This document shows, piece by piece, positions 22,762 to 32,508 of a stretch of 32,508 bases of DNA. The position numbers and the translations under genes were made by a program. A model generated the notes under the pieces. It made no database searches and had not been told where the DNA came from. It worked only from the letters and a program-made list of their open reading frames with translations. Origin of the DNA: Gnetum montanum. Taxonomy: Eukaryota; Streptophyta; Gnetopsida; Gnetales; Gnetaceae. The stretch is from positions 6,357 through 38,864 of the forward strand of contig MNCI01030468.1 in NCBI GenBank assembly GCA_015680685.1, given 5' to 3'. Each line of letters opens with the position of its first letter. Position 1 is the stretch's first letter.

Positions 22762-23599
22762 TGAACTATATATTGTCTAACTTCGATATTAAGGTCCAAA
22801 ACGTGATGTTGGATATTTGATTTCATGGGATGTGTGCTGGCTATAAATATAACACTTGGACACATAGTTTGGGCATAAGTTTTGTCATAGCATACTAGAG
22901 CTCTTGTAGTTTCTTCTTTCCAATGTTAGAATATTTTCCAAAATGCATTTAGTATGAGTCATTGAGTGTACATATCTTTGTTCGATCATTTTTGTACCTA
23001 AGCATGACATTATGCACAAAAATCAAGATGAGCTTTCTGGTCAAACCTTTCAAAATCTTCGCTAGCTTAAATATTGTATTCATGCATGTAATGTTATGCA
23101 TAATTTTATTTAATACTTTCAAGTATTTAAGCTAAAGTAAGATGGCTAGATTAAATAGTAGTTAATGAAACACATAAGTACGACCACTTCAATCATGTGT
23201 ATGATGCTTGGTAATCCTAGTAACACGTAACATTTGGTAACTTAGCAGCATTACACATTTTTAGGATGTGCACAGAAACTGGGCCTGGATACTTATGTTA
23301 GAATAGTTAGTTATTAATTAGTAATTATATTAGTTAAATTGATTCATAAATTAAGTTTCAACTTGTTGTTAATTTTATATTGTTAAAATATAAAATAATA
23401 AAAATCATGTGACTCAATTGCGCTTAACCATACAACTAAGCTGCATAAGTGCACTTAAGAAGAAAAAAATGGTCATGATTAGATTTCACATCCTAAAACT
23501 AGTGTACTTAGGGACTTAAGATCTACAAAATTAAACCAAATCATGTGTAAATGCTTATGATTCATATGGTTGGATGTAGGAGTACCTCATCATTGATCA
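22762..23599 (+). repeat. 5' LTR of the gypsy element
   Basis: It begins TGAACTATAT and ends near GATCA just before the primer site. It aligns throughout with 30644-31473, e.g. CATAAATTAAGTTT, AATAATAAAAATCATGTG and CTTAACCATACAACTAAGCT. The TATA box is CTATAAATAT at 22841-22850. Exact ends are uncertain by a few bases. Confidence 0.8.
22841..22850 (+). promoter_or_regulatory. TATA box in the 5' LTR
   Basis: CTATAAATAT, conserved at 30727-30736 in the 3' LTR and followed in both by A-C/G-C-C-TTGG and a GTCATAGCATA block about 35 bases on. This is likely the start region for the element's RNA. Confidence 0.65.
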
Positions 23600-23600
23600 T

Positions 23601-23620
23601 TGACACTGTTGTTGGGCACC
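23601..23620 (+). other. primer-binding site, Asp-tRNA type, degenerate
   Basis: TGACACTGTTGTTGGGCACC matches the plant Athila/Tat primer-site text TGGCGCCGTTGCCGGGGA plus CC at 14 of 20 positions. Five of the six differences are C to T or G to A. It begins 1 bp after the LTR end, as expected. Confidence 0.75.
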
Positions 23621-24699
23621 TTTAGTTTTTTATCTATGCTATTAACCTATTTAAAATTGTTAGAACAAATCCTAAAGTCATATCAAATATAAAAATAACT
23701 ACAACAACTATATGAAAGCATATTGCATTTTTTGTCTTCTAATATAAGATGTCTTCTTCTCATAGGAGTGATTCTCTGCCCAAGTCAGATTGAGTGAATT
23801 AGCAAGTGTCCTAGAAATATAGAGTGATGTATGCTCATCCTGATGAGTATGTATCCAATATCACCTTGATCTTACACCAATATGAAAAATTGTAGTGGAA
23901 ATACATGGAGGGCAACATTAAGTTGTTGTCTGATCAATCTATTCTGACGATGCTATAACAATCACTTATGTGATTGAGCATCTAAGGGCTTCATGCTGAA
24001 TATGTTATGTATGATAGTAATGCTAGAGATTATCATCTCATTGATGCACAACATCTAAGGGATTGATAGCTAGTGAAACATTATAGATCTGTGCAGGGGA
24101 AGCGATCCAATGATTCTCCATTCCTTCTATACAAAAGAGATGGTGGAGAACCCTTCTCTAGAGGTTTTTCATATAGAGAGACTCCTCTCTTTTACTTTGG
24201 TGAAGGAGGTCAAAACTAAAACCTACAATCTATGATCCATAATCTTGGTTCTTGCAAGAATGGATCCCATGATAAAAGGGGGTCCAAGGAGGTGATTCAT
24301 GGTAGGGATGCAGGTAAGAAGTATGATCATGATTATGACCACAACCATTAAAGAGGGAATGGTAGGCATCATAATGGTGCTAGTCCTTCTTCCTCTTTGC
24401 CTTCATCATCTTCTTCTTCATCTTCTAGCATTGAACACAACTGTAGGAGATGTAATCATGATGGAGGTGACTGACGGGGCTGAGATGATCATAAGGACCA
24501 TTGGGAAAGTTAAGATCTAGTGCATGGGCATTTAAGAGAGGCCTTTCATAATGAAAAAAGGGGTAGTAGAAGGCATCATAGGCACCAAGCTCATGGCTAT
24601 GATGAACATTTGATTGCTACCCAAAGCATGCTAAATATTGTAGAGGTGGTGAAAATTCCTACAAGGCACATAAAGGATAGCTAGATCAAGAGGCTAGAC
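23621..24699 (+). pseudogene. gypsy leader and N-terminal gag remnant
   Basis: After a short leader, a broken frame can be followed from about 23790 (YAHPDEYVSNITL). The part at 24290-24640 is rich in His, Asp, Arg and a Ser run (GASPSSSLPSSSSSS near 24380, then CRRCNHDG). The text is low-complexity and poorly conserved, so residue-level assignment is unsafe. It leads without a clear break into the conserved gag core at 24700. Confidence 0.5.
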
Positions 24700-25269
24700 A
24701 TGAAAAATATTTCAATGTTCAAAGGAGGATGTAACTCAAATATGTAGAGCCATATTAAATATTTTCATGATGCCTATGTATTGCAAAATATAGAAAATGA
24801 CTAGAAAAAGATAAAGTTGTTTCCTAGGATACTCATTAAAGAAGCAACAAGCTGGTATTGGTCCTTGGAGCTAGAATCGATCCATAGGTGGAGTACAATG
24901 CTTAAAATATTTAATGATAAATATCATACATACTCTTGAGTATCCATTTTGAGGAGAAAAATACAAGGATAAAAGCATGGACCACATGAACCCTTGGATG
25001 CAGCCATGGACCAATACTATTTTCTATTACATAGATGTCCTAACCGTGGTTATTCTCAACAAGAGCAACTTTGCCATATCATAGATGGGATTTGATCCAA
25101 AATCAAAAGATCTCTTGGAGTATATGCCCAAGGGCAATTATTACGGTTAAGAGCCCATCAGATCCAACGATTGATCGAGTACATAGCAAAAGAAGAAGGA
25201 GCGTTGAGGAAACAAGAAGATGTAGAAGAATATAATAGAAATCCTTCTATCAGAAAAATGGAGGCCTGA
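24700..25269 (+). pseudogene. gypsy gag (retrotransposon capsid domain), one frame with stops
   Basis: One frame of about 190 codons begins MKNISMFKGG and contains HIKYFHDAYVLQNIEND, KLFPRILIKEATSWYWSLE, WSTMLKIFNDKYHTY, YYFLLHRCPNRGYSQQEQ and YIAKEEGALRKQED. This is the layout of the plant gypsy gag capsid domain: HIxxFxxA, FPxxLxxxAxxWYW, W..L...F..KY, then RCPxxGLSEQ. At least five internal stops are present (TAG, TAG, TGA, TAA, TGA), fitting lost Gln and Arg codons, but no frameshift is needed. The protein would have formed the virus-like particle. Confidence in the family is good. Confidence 0.75.
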
Positions 25270-26379
25270 TTTTATGATAATAAGAAAAAATCCTCACTTG
25301 ATGAGGTGGATAATTGTAAAACCTTGTTGATTCAAAAATTTTCCTATGAAATTGTTACTAAGGTAGATTAGTTATGGAGCTCTATGAATAACAGATTTTA
25401 TGTTGTCCTAAAAATTGCTGGAGAGTACAAAGAACAAGATAGTGATCGTGATCACAAAAGATGAAAGGAAGCTAAAAATAACAATTAAAGGGATAAGGGA
25501 AAAATTGCTGTAGTAGAGTAGAATACAAAAGCTAAATCAGATGATGATGATGGGTGTGACATCTAGCAATATGAACATCGTAAGGAATGTTGTCCCATCA
25601 TGTCACACTTACAAGAATCAAGGGTGTATGCTTTGAATCCATGATTAGAAAAAAGATAAAAAACTAAAAGATTGCCTTATCCTCAAGGTAATCCTAGACA
25701 GTTTCATTAGCAATAAAAATATTATCCAAATGGAACTACATCGCAACTATACGAACAGTATCAATAGTGGTAGAAACCATAGTCATGAGTGTTGCCATCG
25801 CCAAGGCAGGAATATCCTTATAGATAATTAAATTCATATGGATATTACGTTTAGCAAGCCCTATCTCCACGTGACTCTTCCAATCACATTTCTCCTTTCG
25901 AACATTACTACTACGCTGCCAAATACTATTGAATGCATTCTTCACATTCAAGGAGGGGTACCACTTTTTACCCTTAACGCAGCTACTACCTACTCCATCC
26001 ATGCAGGATGAACTTNCCCTTAATGCAGCTACTACCTACTCCATCCATGCAGGATGAACTTCTAGCCCAACCATAGCAACTTTACACTACCAAGGTCACT
26101 AATCTCAAACTAGTTCATCAACCAAGTGGTTTAAACAATAGATCAAGAAAAAGATTATTTTTTTGACCTAATAGCTCACCTAAACCCTTAGATATAGCTA
26201 TTTCTATAAACCCTATTTCTCCACCTCCCTCTTCATCTAATTCATTCTAGTCCCCTTTGAAACAAATACCATCCAGAATCCATACTGTTATGCTCACATA
26301 TGTCACATCTAGATGGATCTAGGCTTGTAACCTTTGTAGAAAATTAGTTGATCCTAGGAAACTAGTTGAATATCTAGGC
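25270..26379 (+). pseudogene. gypsy gag-pol linker with zinc-knuckle trace; protease not found
   Basis: At about 25555-25600 a frame reads CDI, a stop, QYEHRKECCP, a possible remnant of a CCHC zinc knuckle. After it comes Pro/Tyr/Gln-rich text (LPYPQGNPRQFHQQ if stops are read as Gln; SPFEHYYYAAKYY). The protease motif D-[ST]-G and the N-terminal fingers of reverse transcriptase are not recognisable. Only about 1.1 kb separates gag from the reverse-transcriptase core, and an assembly N with a duplicated flank lies at 26016. The missing part may therefore be either a true deletion or unassembled. Confidence 0.45.
25970..26062 (+). repeat. about 45-bp duplication around a single N, likely assembly join
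   Basis: The text from CCCTTAACGCAGCTACTACC to GGATGAACTT ends at 26015, a single N follows at 26016, and the same text restarts at 26017 with one C-to-T difference (TAACGCAG against TAATGCAG). This is what two contig ends with an unmerged overlap look like. A real tandem duplication with one miscalled base is less likely. Confidence 0.75.
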
Positions 26380-26960
26380 ATTGTTATTATAGTTTTCTAG
26401 ATGGTTATAGTGGCTTTAACCAAATCTTGATAATACTAGAGGACAAATTCAAAAGACCATTCAAAAGTCCCTGGGGACTTTTGCATATTAAAAGATGTGA
26501 TTTGGCCTATGCAATGCCCCTACTACATTCCAACACCTAGTCCTATGTATTTTTCTATAACAGATAGGTAGTAGGATGGAAGTCTTCATGGATGACCATT
26601 CCACCTATGGAGCTACATTTGAGCAAGCCCTTGACTACTTTGACCAAGTACTTAGAAGATGTGTTGAAACAAACCTATGACTAAATTGGAAAAAGAGTTA
26701 TCTAATGATCTAGGAGGGCATTATATTGGGGCACAAATTCTCACAAGCAAGAATTAAGATCAACCTTGAAAAGATAAGGGTCATCCAAGGAGTCATTGCC
26801 AACCAAAAATCATGAAAGATCTTCAATCATTCCTTGCATACACTGGTTACTATTGGTGATTCGTAGAAAATTTCTCTAAGATCAAAAAATCATTGGTTAA
26901 GGTAAAAAATATTGATTCTTCCTTCATTTAAACCAAGGATTGAAGAAAGGAATTCAAAAT
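26380..26960 (+). pseudogene. gypsy reverse transcriptase core, frameshifted
   Basis: From 26400 a frame reads DGYSGFNQI, then EDKFKRPFKSPWG and KRCDLAYAMP, matching gypsy RT (DGYSGYNQI...EDxxKTTFxxPxG...RMPFGLCNAP). A frameshift near 26570 leads to VFMDDHSTYG at 26582, which holds the catalytic FMDD box (Met-Asp-Asp at 26588-26596). It continues with FEQALDYFDQVLRRCVETNL, a TGA, LNWKKSYLMI, a TAG and EGIILGHKFSQARIKI. The block ends with the connection text FLAYTGYYW near 26835. The Asp pair survives, but the frameshift, stops and lost N-terminal part leave it dead. The Athila/Tat-type wording (LRRCVETNL, EGIILGHK) is distinctive. Confidence 0.85.
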
Positions 26961-27400
26961 CCTTAAGCATAAACTTGTAGAAACATCAATTCTACAAGCA
27001 CTTGATTGGTCCAGAACATTCCATATTATGATGGATACATCAAATTATGCCTTGGTGGCTATACTTACAGAGTTGGATAATAAAAAATATTCATATTACA
27101 TCCACTATAAAATCCAAAGCATTCGAGATTCATAATTGAATTACACCATCATAGAAAAATAATTGATGGTAGTGATGTTTGCTTTAGAGAATTTTAGGCA
27201 CTATGTGCTTGGATACAAAATGTTTGTGCACACAGACCATAGTTCAATTCACTTATTGATGAATAAGCCAATGATAAGCCCTTGTGTCATACGGTGGTTG
27301 ATGATCTTGCAAGAATTTGATCTTACAATGGTAGATTGAAAGGAAACTAAGAATGTGGTCACTAATCACTTTTTTTAGTTGCCATGGGATAAAAAAGAGA
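26961..27400 (+). pseudogene. gypsy RNase H domain
   Basis: The reading ILQALDWSRTFHIMMDTSNYAL matches the gypsy connection and RNase H start (APILQAPDWSxPFxIMxDASNYAxGAVL). The rest follows: ELDNKKYSYYIHY, LNYTIIEK, FALENFRHYVLGYKMFVHTDHS, IHLLMNKP, IRWLMILQEFDLTMVD. The first catalytic Asp (MMD) and the HTDH Asp are kept; the Glu of TEKE is replaced by a stop (EK, TAA). At least four stops are present. In the living element this domain removed RNA from the RNA-DNA hybrid. It lies directly after reverse transcriptase, as in all Ty3/gypsy elements. Confidence 0.85.
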
Positions 27401-27639
27401 AGGAAAGCCCACTATCTAATCTATTTCTTGATGAACTTCTCTTTCCCAAGGCTATAACTAAATAATTTTTTATTAACCCTAAATGGTATGATGGAATTCT
27501 CACCTATCTTCTCACTTAAGAGATGCCATAAAGGTTGGACCATTGGGAGAAACAATAGTTATTTCGCAAGGTGAAATGCTTCATGGAGATCAACACAAAC
27601 CTCTACAAGGTATGTGCTGATGGCCTAGTTCATTGGTGT

Positions 27640-28525
27640 ATCCTTGATGTTGATCAACTATGCATTCTCTAGGATATCCATGAGGGTCCTTGTGGGGGCC
27701 ACTATGTTAGAAGGTGCATAACTATTAAAATCTTGAAGAAAGGTTATTATTGGCCAACAATTTTTATGGATGCTTACTAATTTTTTCACTCTTATGAACG
27801 TTACCAATGAGATGGTGGAATGAATACTTGAATGGAGGAACCTTAGTAGTGGATTCAACCATTGGAACCCTTTGACATTTGGGTTTCATCATGCCTATGT
27901 CAGATGAAATAGCATACATCATAGTAGTTGTTGACTATTATATGAAATGGATAGAAGTAGCATCTATCATTGACTATACATCTTTTACATCTACTCGATT
28001 TGTACAACATAATGTTGTAAATACTGATAATGGAACTTACTTTACAATCACCATATTTCGAAAGCTTATGTAACACTTGGGGGTTGAGCATAAATGAATA
28101 ACACCTTATCATTCCTAACCCAATGGTCAAGATGAGGCTATAAATAAGGAAACCACAAATATACTAATGAGAATAGTTAGCAAATATAGGAGGGATTGGA
28201 GCACAAAACTCAATGATGTCCTCTGGGCCTACCTCTTCACCTGGAAGCTTCCTATAGGCTACTCTCCCTATGAACTTGTGTATAAAAAATTGCCAACTCT
28301 CCCTATTCAATCCAAGCTTTGTACACTTTTAAAAGCCTATGACATTGACCTTAACATATGTCTAGCAAGAAAACAAAGATTAGTAAATCTTAACTTGCTA
28401 AATGAAAATCGATTGGTGGCCTTATCATATAACAAGTTGCACAAATCATTTAACGAAAAAAACAATGACCTTAGAATTACAAAAGTTGAATTTCAACCAA
28501 GAGATAAGATCCTCCACTAGGACCC
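27640..28525 (+). pseudogene. gypsy integrase, catalytic core in one frame with three stops
   Basis: The zinc-binding region reads HEGPCGGHY (His at 27679 and 27697), KILKKGYYWPTIFMDAY and then HSYERYQ. Both Cys of the HHCC finger (27793 and 27802) now read Tyr, each a G-to-A change. The catalytic core from 27879 stays in one frame to 28518: VVVDYYMKWIEVA with the first Asp at 27933, TDNGTYF with the second Asp at 28026, and PNGQDEA with the Glu at 28134. Around ten residues between VQHN and VVNTDNG are missing. The C-terminal text (DWSTKLNDVLWAY, GYSPYELVY, LPIQSKL, LLNENRLVALSYN, EFQPRDKILH) matches the GPY/F-type end. All three DDE residues remain, but stops near 28071, 28095 and 28116 and the lost zinc ligands inactivate it. 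No chromodomain is seen. Confidence 0.85.
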
Positions 28526-30630
28526 TACACACGTATCTAAATGAACTATTTTCCAAATGTCATGGGAAGGATTTTTTATTATTTATGAGGCTTTTACTTT
28601 TGGCATCATGTTGATCTACAACCTAAGAGCCCAAACAAGAAGTAATTGGTCAAAACACAAGTCAATCCTTTCCACAAGCCTCAGCAAGGTAGTTGAATAA
28701 ATGCCTAATCAGATGGACAACCATTGTCAATCTTTTGGATCTCCTCCTTCCAACTTAGTTGTAGGAAAGATTGCCATCCTTGTTAACTATATAAGTGGGT
28801 CCTTAGTTTTTCATCTTTTTATTTTACACATTTTTGTTTTACACCTTCTTTATTTTTTATGTTAATTTTTTCCAATTTTTGTTTTACAACATTGTTAGCA
28901 CATTTTATTTGCTTAAAATATTTTACAATTTTTTGTATATTTTTCTTTATTTTGGTGTGATTATCATATTATGTTTTAATAATAATATGCCTTATTTATT
29001 TTTTGTGGGCATGTGCTATATGGTTATTTGATTATTGGTGCCTAAATTCTAGCTTTGAATTTTGTTACTAATAACTATGACATAGATTCTTTTTCATGAA
29101 ATAGGTAGTGAGTCCACAAAATTCACCCATAAAACAAATCTATGGTTTCCCTTGTTCTAAAAATATGATGTTCCTTTCTAACTAATAAAAATTTAACAAA
29201 CTTGTAACCTTGGTAGTTTCTAGACTTGGAAAGGATTCAAGGGTTTGAATAGGGTGTGACTTCAAGGGGACTCAGTACTCTTTGCACCTTTCTTCTTACT
29301 TGGGTGCATGTGTGTTTTTCATAGATTACTTACCATTCCATGTTGACCAATAATAGAAAGTTGAATATGTCTTTGCATGGTGTGGTTTTCATTCAAAAAA
29401 ATGATGGGAGTTCAAAGCACATTTCTTAGATAAAATAAATAGGCTACAAGCACTAGTTATGGGACTAGAAAGACATGTTACCCATGCCTGAAAGTACCTC
29501 TCTCACTTTCTACTTCTATTTTCTTCTTAAAATAAGGAATGGTGGTTGTTCTATGGGATCTCTCTTGTGTCTTAAGGGGGTGGACTAGTCTTAGAGTGGT
29601 GATGTGAAGTCACTAAATGTGGTTGGTTTTGGTATGGACTAAGGATGAATTTTATTAGATTGTTTAACCAAAACATTTATATGGGACTTCAGGTAACCTT
29701 AATCAAGGGTTCCACTCCTCTCTCTCTCTCTCATCCATCTATGATTTCCATGCCTCACCTCACTACCTATGTTCATGTTTTTGTTTGATGTGTCAAAATT
29801 ATTAGGTAGTTTCTTCCAAGTTTTTGTACTTAAATTTTTGTAACCATTAATCACCCAAGGGGTCCATGGATGCCTTGGTATAAGGTTATGCAATGGTAAC
29901 AAGGGCATGTGCCTAGTTTGGGAAGGACCCACTTGCATACCTTTCCATTGGGTTAGTTAAGTTCTTTATCCTTAGACATTCTTACAATCAAATTCTTTTG
30001 AGTCCCCATCAATGACATGCAATTGTGCACATCTTCACAACATTTTTTAATGAAATCATATTTTCCCTTTTGTTGTGAGTTCTTTTACCCTATTCAAGTA
30101 TTTTATGACATTTAGGTTTTCAGAATTTATAAATGAAACACTTATCCATTTCAACCTATTTTTCAATCTTTCCACTAACACCATTAAAAAATCAATCCAC
30201 CATCATCACAACCTAGCCAAGTATAACTACTAATGAGACAAGGTACCTAGAAGCTATATGTTACACCTTGCACACTAATTTGTGATTTTTTTATGATTAA
30301 AATGGAAAGAATGAACTCAAAGTAGGGCCATTATCATTGAGGATGAAGTAGTAGCATCATGCAATAAGGACCCTTCATGATCATTGAATTTTCTCCCTCG
30401 ATCTTCAGGTACCAAAGGAGTTGGATGTTAGTTGTGGCTAGGGTGTTCAATTCTTTTGTAAGTAACCTCCAATTTTATAAAATATTGTAAATATATACAC
30501 TTAGGCAACTAGGATCTATTTGTTCTATCTGAGTCAGTTTTCATATCAGTCAATAATCCCATACCTTTCCAATATTTTGTAGAGGACTTGTTACTCCTTT
30601 TATTTAGCTGAGGACAAGTTTTAATTTAGT
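28526..30630 (+). mobile_element. gypsy 3' internal non-coding tract, about 2.1 kb
   Basis: No env-like or other coding motif was found between integrase and the polypurine tract. The block at 28800-29030 is very T-rich, giving a spurious 65-codon hydrophobic frame. A (TC)n run lies at 29717-29730. The text GCTGAGGACAAGTTTTAATT at 30608-30627 resembles the conserved tract that precedes the polypurine tract in Athila/Tat elements. Confidence 0.6.
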
Positions 30631-30640
30631 CATGGGGGTA
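30631..30640 (+). other. polypurine tract
   Basis: CATGGGGGTA sits 3 bases before the 3' LTR start, with G5 as its core. It is the expected primer for plus-strand DNA synthesis. Confidence 0.7.
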
Positions 30641-30643
30641 TAA

Positions 30644-31473
30644 TGAACTATATCTATTCTACCTTTGATATCGAATATCCAATATCATGATCCAAGACAT
30701 GATGATATCATGGGATATGTGCCCACCTATAAATATAGCGCTTGGGCACACTATTTGGACATAATTTTTGTCATAGCATAATAAAGCTCTTTGAATGTAT
30801 TCTCTCTAGAGTTAGGATATTTTTCAAAGTTCCCATAGCAAGAGGCATTGAGTGTATGGATATTTATTCAAGCAATGTTCTACCTGAGCATGATAGTATG
30901 CATAGTAATAAAGACAAGCTTTCTGATCAAAACTTGCAGCACCTTAGCTAGCTTAAAAATTTTATTTATGCATTTAATGTTTTCATGTAATTAAGGTAAA
31001 GTAAGCTAGCTAGATTAAATAGTAGTTAATTAAGCACATAAGTTTGACCACTTTAAGCATGCATATGATGCTTGGTAATACTATAAATGCTTAACATTTG
31101 GTAACCCAACAATGTTATACGCATCCAAGAGATGCATAAAAAGTGGGACCTAATATTTATGTTAGGATAGTTAGTTATTAATTAGAAACTAAATTAGTTA
31201 AATTGATTCATAAATTAAGTTTTAAATTGTTGTTAATTATAGATGGATAAAATGTAAAATAATAAAAATCATGTGCCTCAATTTCACTTAACCATACAAC
31301 TAAGCTCCATAAGTATAGTTGAGAAGACAATAATCATCATGATTAGCTTTCCCTTCTTGGAACCAGTGTAGTTAGAACCTTAAGCTCTAAGGAATTTGAT
31401 GGGATTGTACATCAAGGCTTGTGACTTATATGGGTGGGTGTACGGATACCTTGCCACTCATCATATATGTACC
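30644..31473 (+). repeat. 3' LTR of the gypsy element
   Basis: It starts TGAACTATAT like the 5' LTR and runs parallel to it for about 830 bp, with many single-base differences and small indels. The TATA box is at 30727-30736. The last bases differ from the 5' copy, so the end is set from the flanking ATTAA (31474-31478), which mirrors ATTGA at 22757-22761. Confidence 0.8.
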
Positions 31474-32508
31474 ATTAAGGTATAAATCTTAGTGAAGTGA
31501 TAGTTAAAATTTCTGATTGACAAGTTTGATGCTAAGTAGACATAATTCAATAAAAAGATATGGAAAGGATAAACTTTCTAATTTTAGGACTATCTACTTA
31601 GATGAACAAGCTTACAATTGATATATTCAAAAACTAAGTAAAAAAATTAATTAGTACTAAGGAGGATGGTCTCACTCCTAACAAAATTTACATCACTTTT
31701 CAACATCTATGCTTGAATTTAAAATAGCAAAAGTATTTAAGATAGAGAGTTATGGCTTAATAAAATTATTTTTATCAATGCAAAAATGTGATACCACTTG
31801 TGAAAGATCTTCACCTCATCACCCATTATTAATCTTAGATAGAAAATATTTATCACCAACTATAATCTTCTTATCAATACTAGTTTTAATTTTTGAATTA
31901 ATAATATTCTTGTTAAACAAGAAAAGATTTTCCATATGAACTATTTCTCTCGATTATTGAATACTTTCTCTAGTACCATAAAAAATATGGATATGAGATT
32001 TTTTTTTCTCTTGATTCTTTATTACTATTTGATCATTTTTAGCATTGAGATTAACTTGATTTTTTGTATCTTCAACTTCAAAACATCTTTTATTTTCTTG
32101 AGAATTATTTCTTTGAGGGAAAAAGCACAAGCATTAAATAAATTTCCTTTACGATGGAAAAAGCTATAAGAATTAGGAAAATTATGATATGTAATTGGCT
32201 GAATATAATTCTTTCGTCTTGCATATAATACAAATTCCTTTCTACAATTGAGAAGTTTCATTTTAACAAAAAAATATCCATAAAAATTCAAAAGTTGTAG
32301 AAATAAGCTACATGTGCTTAATGGAATTAAGAAGACTATTAATTTCCTACTTAGCTTTTAGAAAAATCAATGAAATATTATATAACTTGATAAAATATGG
32401 AACTTTAGCATATTTGGATGTCATGTTTCTTCATCACATTATTTAACTATGAAATGAAATTTTAATTACGAGGTAGATTACTAAAAATTATAATGAACAC
32501 ATATTGTG
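31474..32508. other. right flank, AT-rich; possible minus-strand LTR junction at 31789
   Basis: The first 35 bp continue the split local repeat described at 21571-22148. At 31789-31803 the text TGATACCACTTGTGA reads, on the minus strand, TCACAAG then TGGTATCA. The last part matches the first 8 bases of the initiator-Met primer site, so another minus-strand LTR may begin at 31799 and run right. No LTR partner is visible. Overlapping frames of 76-88 codons at 31709-32291 on both strands carry no recognisable motif. Confidence 0.35.

Larger units (their letters stand above)
22762..31473 (+). mobile_element. old Ty3/gypsy retrotransposon, Athila/Tat type, about 8.7 kb
   Basis: Two LTRs (22762-23599 and 30644-31473) enclose, in order, an Asp-tRNA-type primer site, gag, reverse transcriptase, RNase H, integrase, a long 3' non-coding tract and a polypurine tract. 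The domain order (integrase last) shows Ty3/gypsy. The primer site and the reverse-transcriptase text (VFMDDHSTYG, GIILGHKFSQARIKI) point to the Athila/Tat group. ATTGA before the 5' LTR and ATTAA after the 3' LTR are probably a target duplication with one G-to-A change. The LTRs are roughly 80% alike where compared, so the insertion is old. All domains carry stops; protease and the front of reverse transcriptase were not found. Confidence 0.85.

Noticed and set aside
25736-26002. 88-codon minus-strand frame
   Set aside because: It is the reverse of the gypsy gag-pol linker; the + strand carries the family-like text.
28834-29031. Hydrophobic 65-codon frame as a membrane protein
   Set aside because: It lies in a T-rich low-complexity part of the gypsy 3' tract; Phe/Tyr/Leu richness follows from composition.
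32025-32291. 88-codon minus-strand frame rich in Lys and Ile
   Set aside because: No motif and a comparable frame on the opposite strand; treated as chance in AT-rich DNA.

Overview
The window looks like gene-poor nuclear DNA from a large, repeat-rich plant genome. A gymnosperm is my best guess, but the sequence does not settle this. It is AT-rich and poor in CpG. It carries plant-type Ty3/gypsy, Ty1/copia and LINE remnants in many states of decay, plus tRNA-like repeats. I see no intact protein-coding gene, rRNA, canonical tRNA or CRISPR array. Nearly all long open frames are broken, and most stop codons sit where a CAA, CAG, CGA or TGG codon would be expected.

Layout. 399-2652 is a five-exon plant-style pseudogene on the + strand, with phase-0 introns of about 75-110 bp and a protein I do not recognise. 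2797-3318 is a minus-strand LTR with an initiator-Met-type primer site; a diverged relative lies at 11683-11830. 3780-4660 is a LINE reverse-transcriptase remnant, and 4870-5880 is the 3' part of a copia element. 7200-8520 is a GC-richer block with open frames on both strands and no known identity. 12975-13555 is a 300-bp tandem duplication. tRNA-like heads lie near 13884 and 20731. 17200-18100 is a diverged gypsy LTR with a repeated, palindromic upstream region. 18870-20000 is a second LINE remnant.

The main feature is an old Ty3/gypsy element of the Athila/Tat type at about 22762-31473 (8.7 kb). It has two LTRs of about 830 bp, an Asp-tRNA-type primer site, gag, reverse transcriptase, RNase H and integrase, a roughly 2-kb 3' non-coding tract and a polypurine tract. 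A 606-bp solo LTR of another family (22149-22754), with a perfect 5-bp target duplication, sits a few bases upstream of it. A related local repeat at 21651-21760 acts as a natural empty site and supports the ends of the gypsy insertion. A single N at 26016, between two copies of the same roughly 45-bp sequence, marks a draft-assembly join exactly where protease and the N-terminal part of reverse transcriptase should be.

The genes do not form a working pathway; this is a graveyard of nested, heavily mutated elements. The most interesting signals are the unknown multi-exon pseudogene, the strong loss of CAG to TAG (expected from CHG methylation and deamination), and the GC-richer unidentified block.
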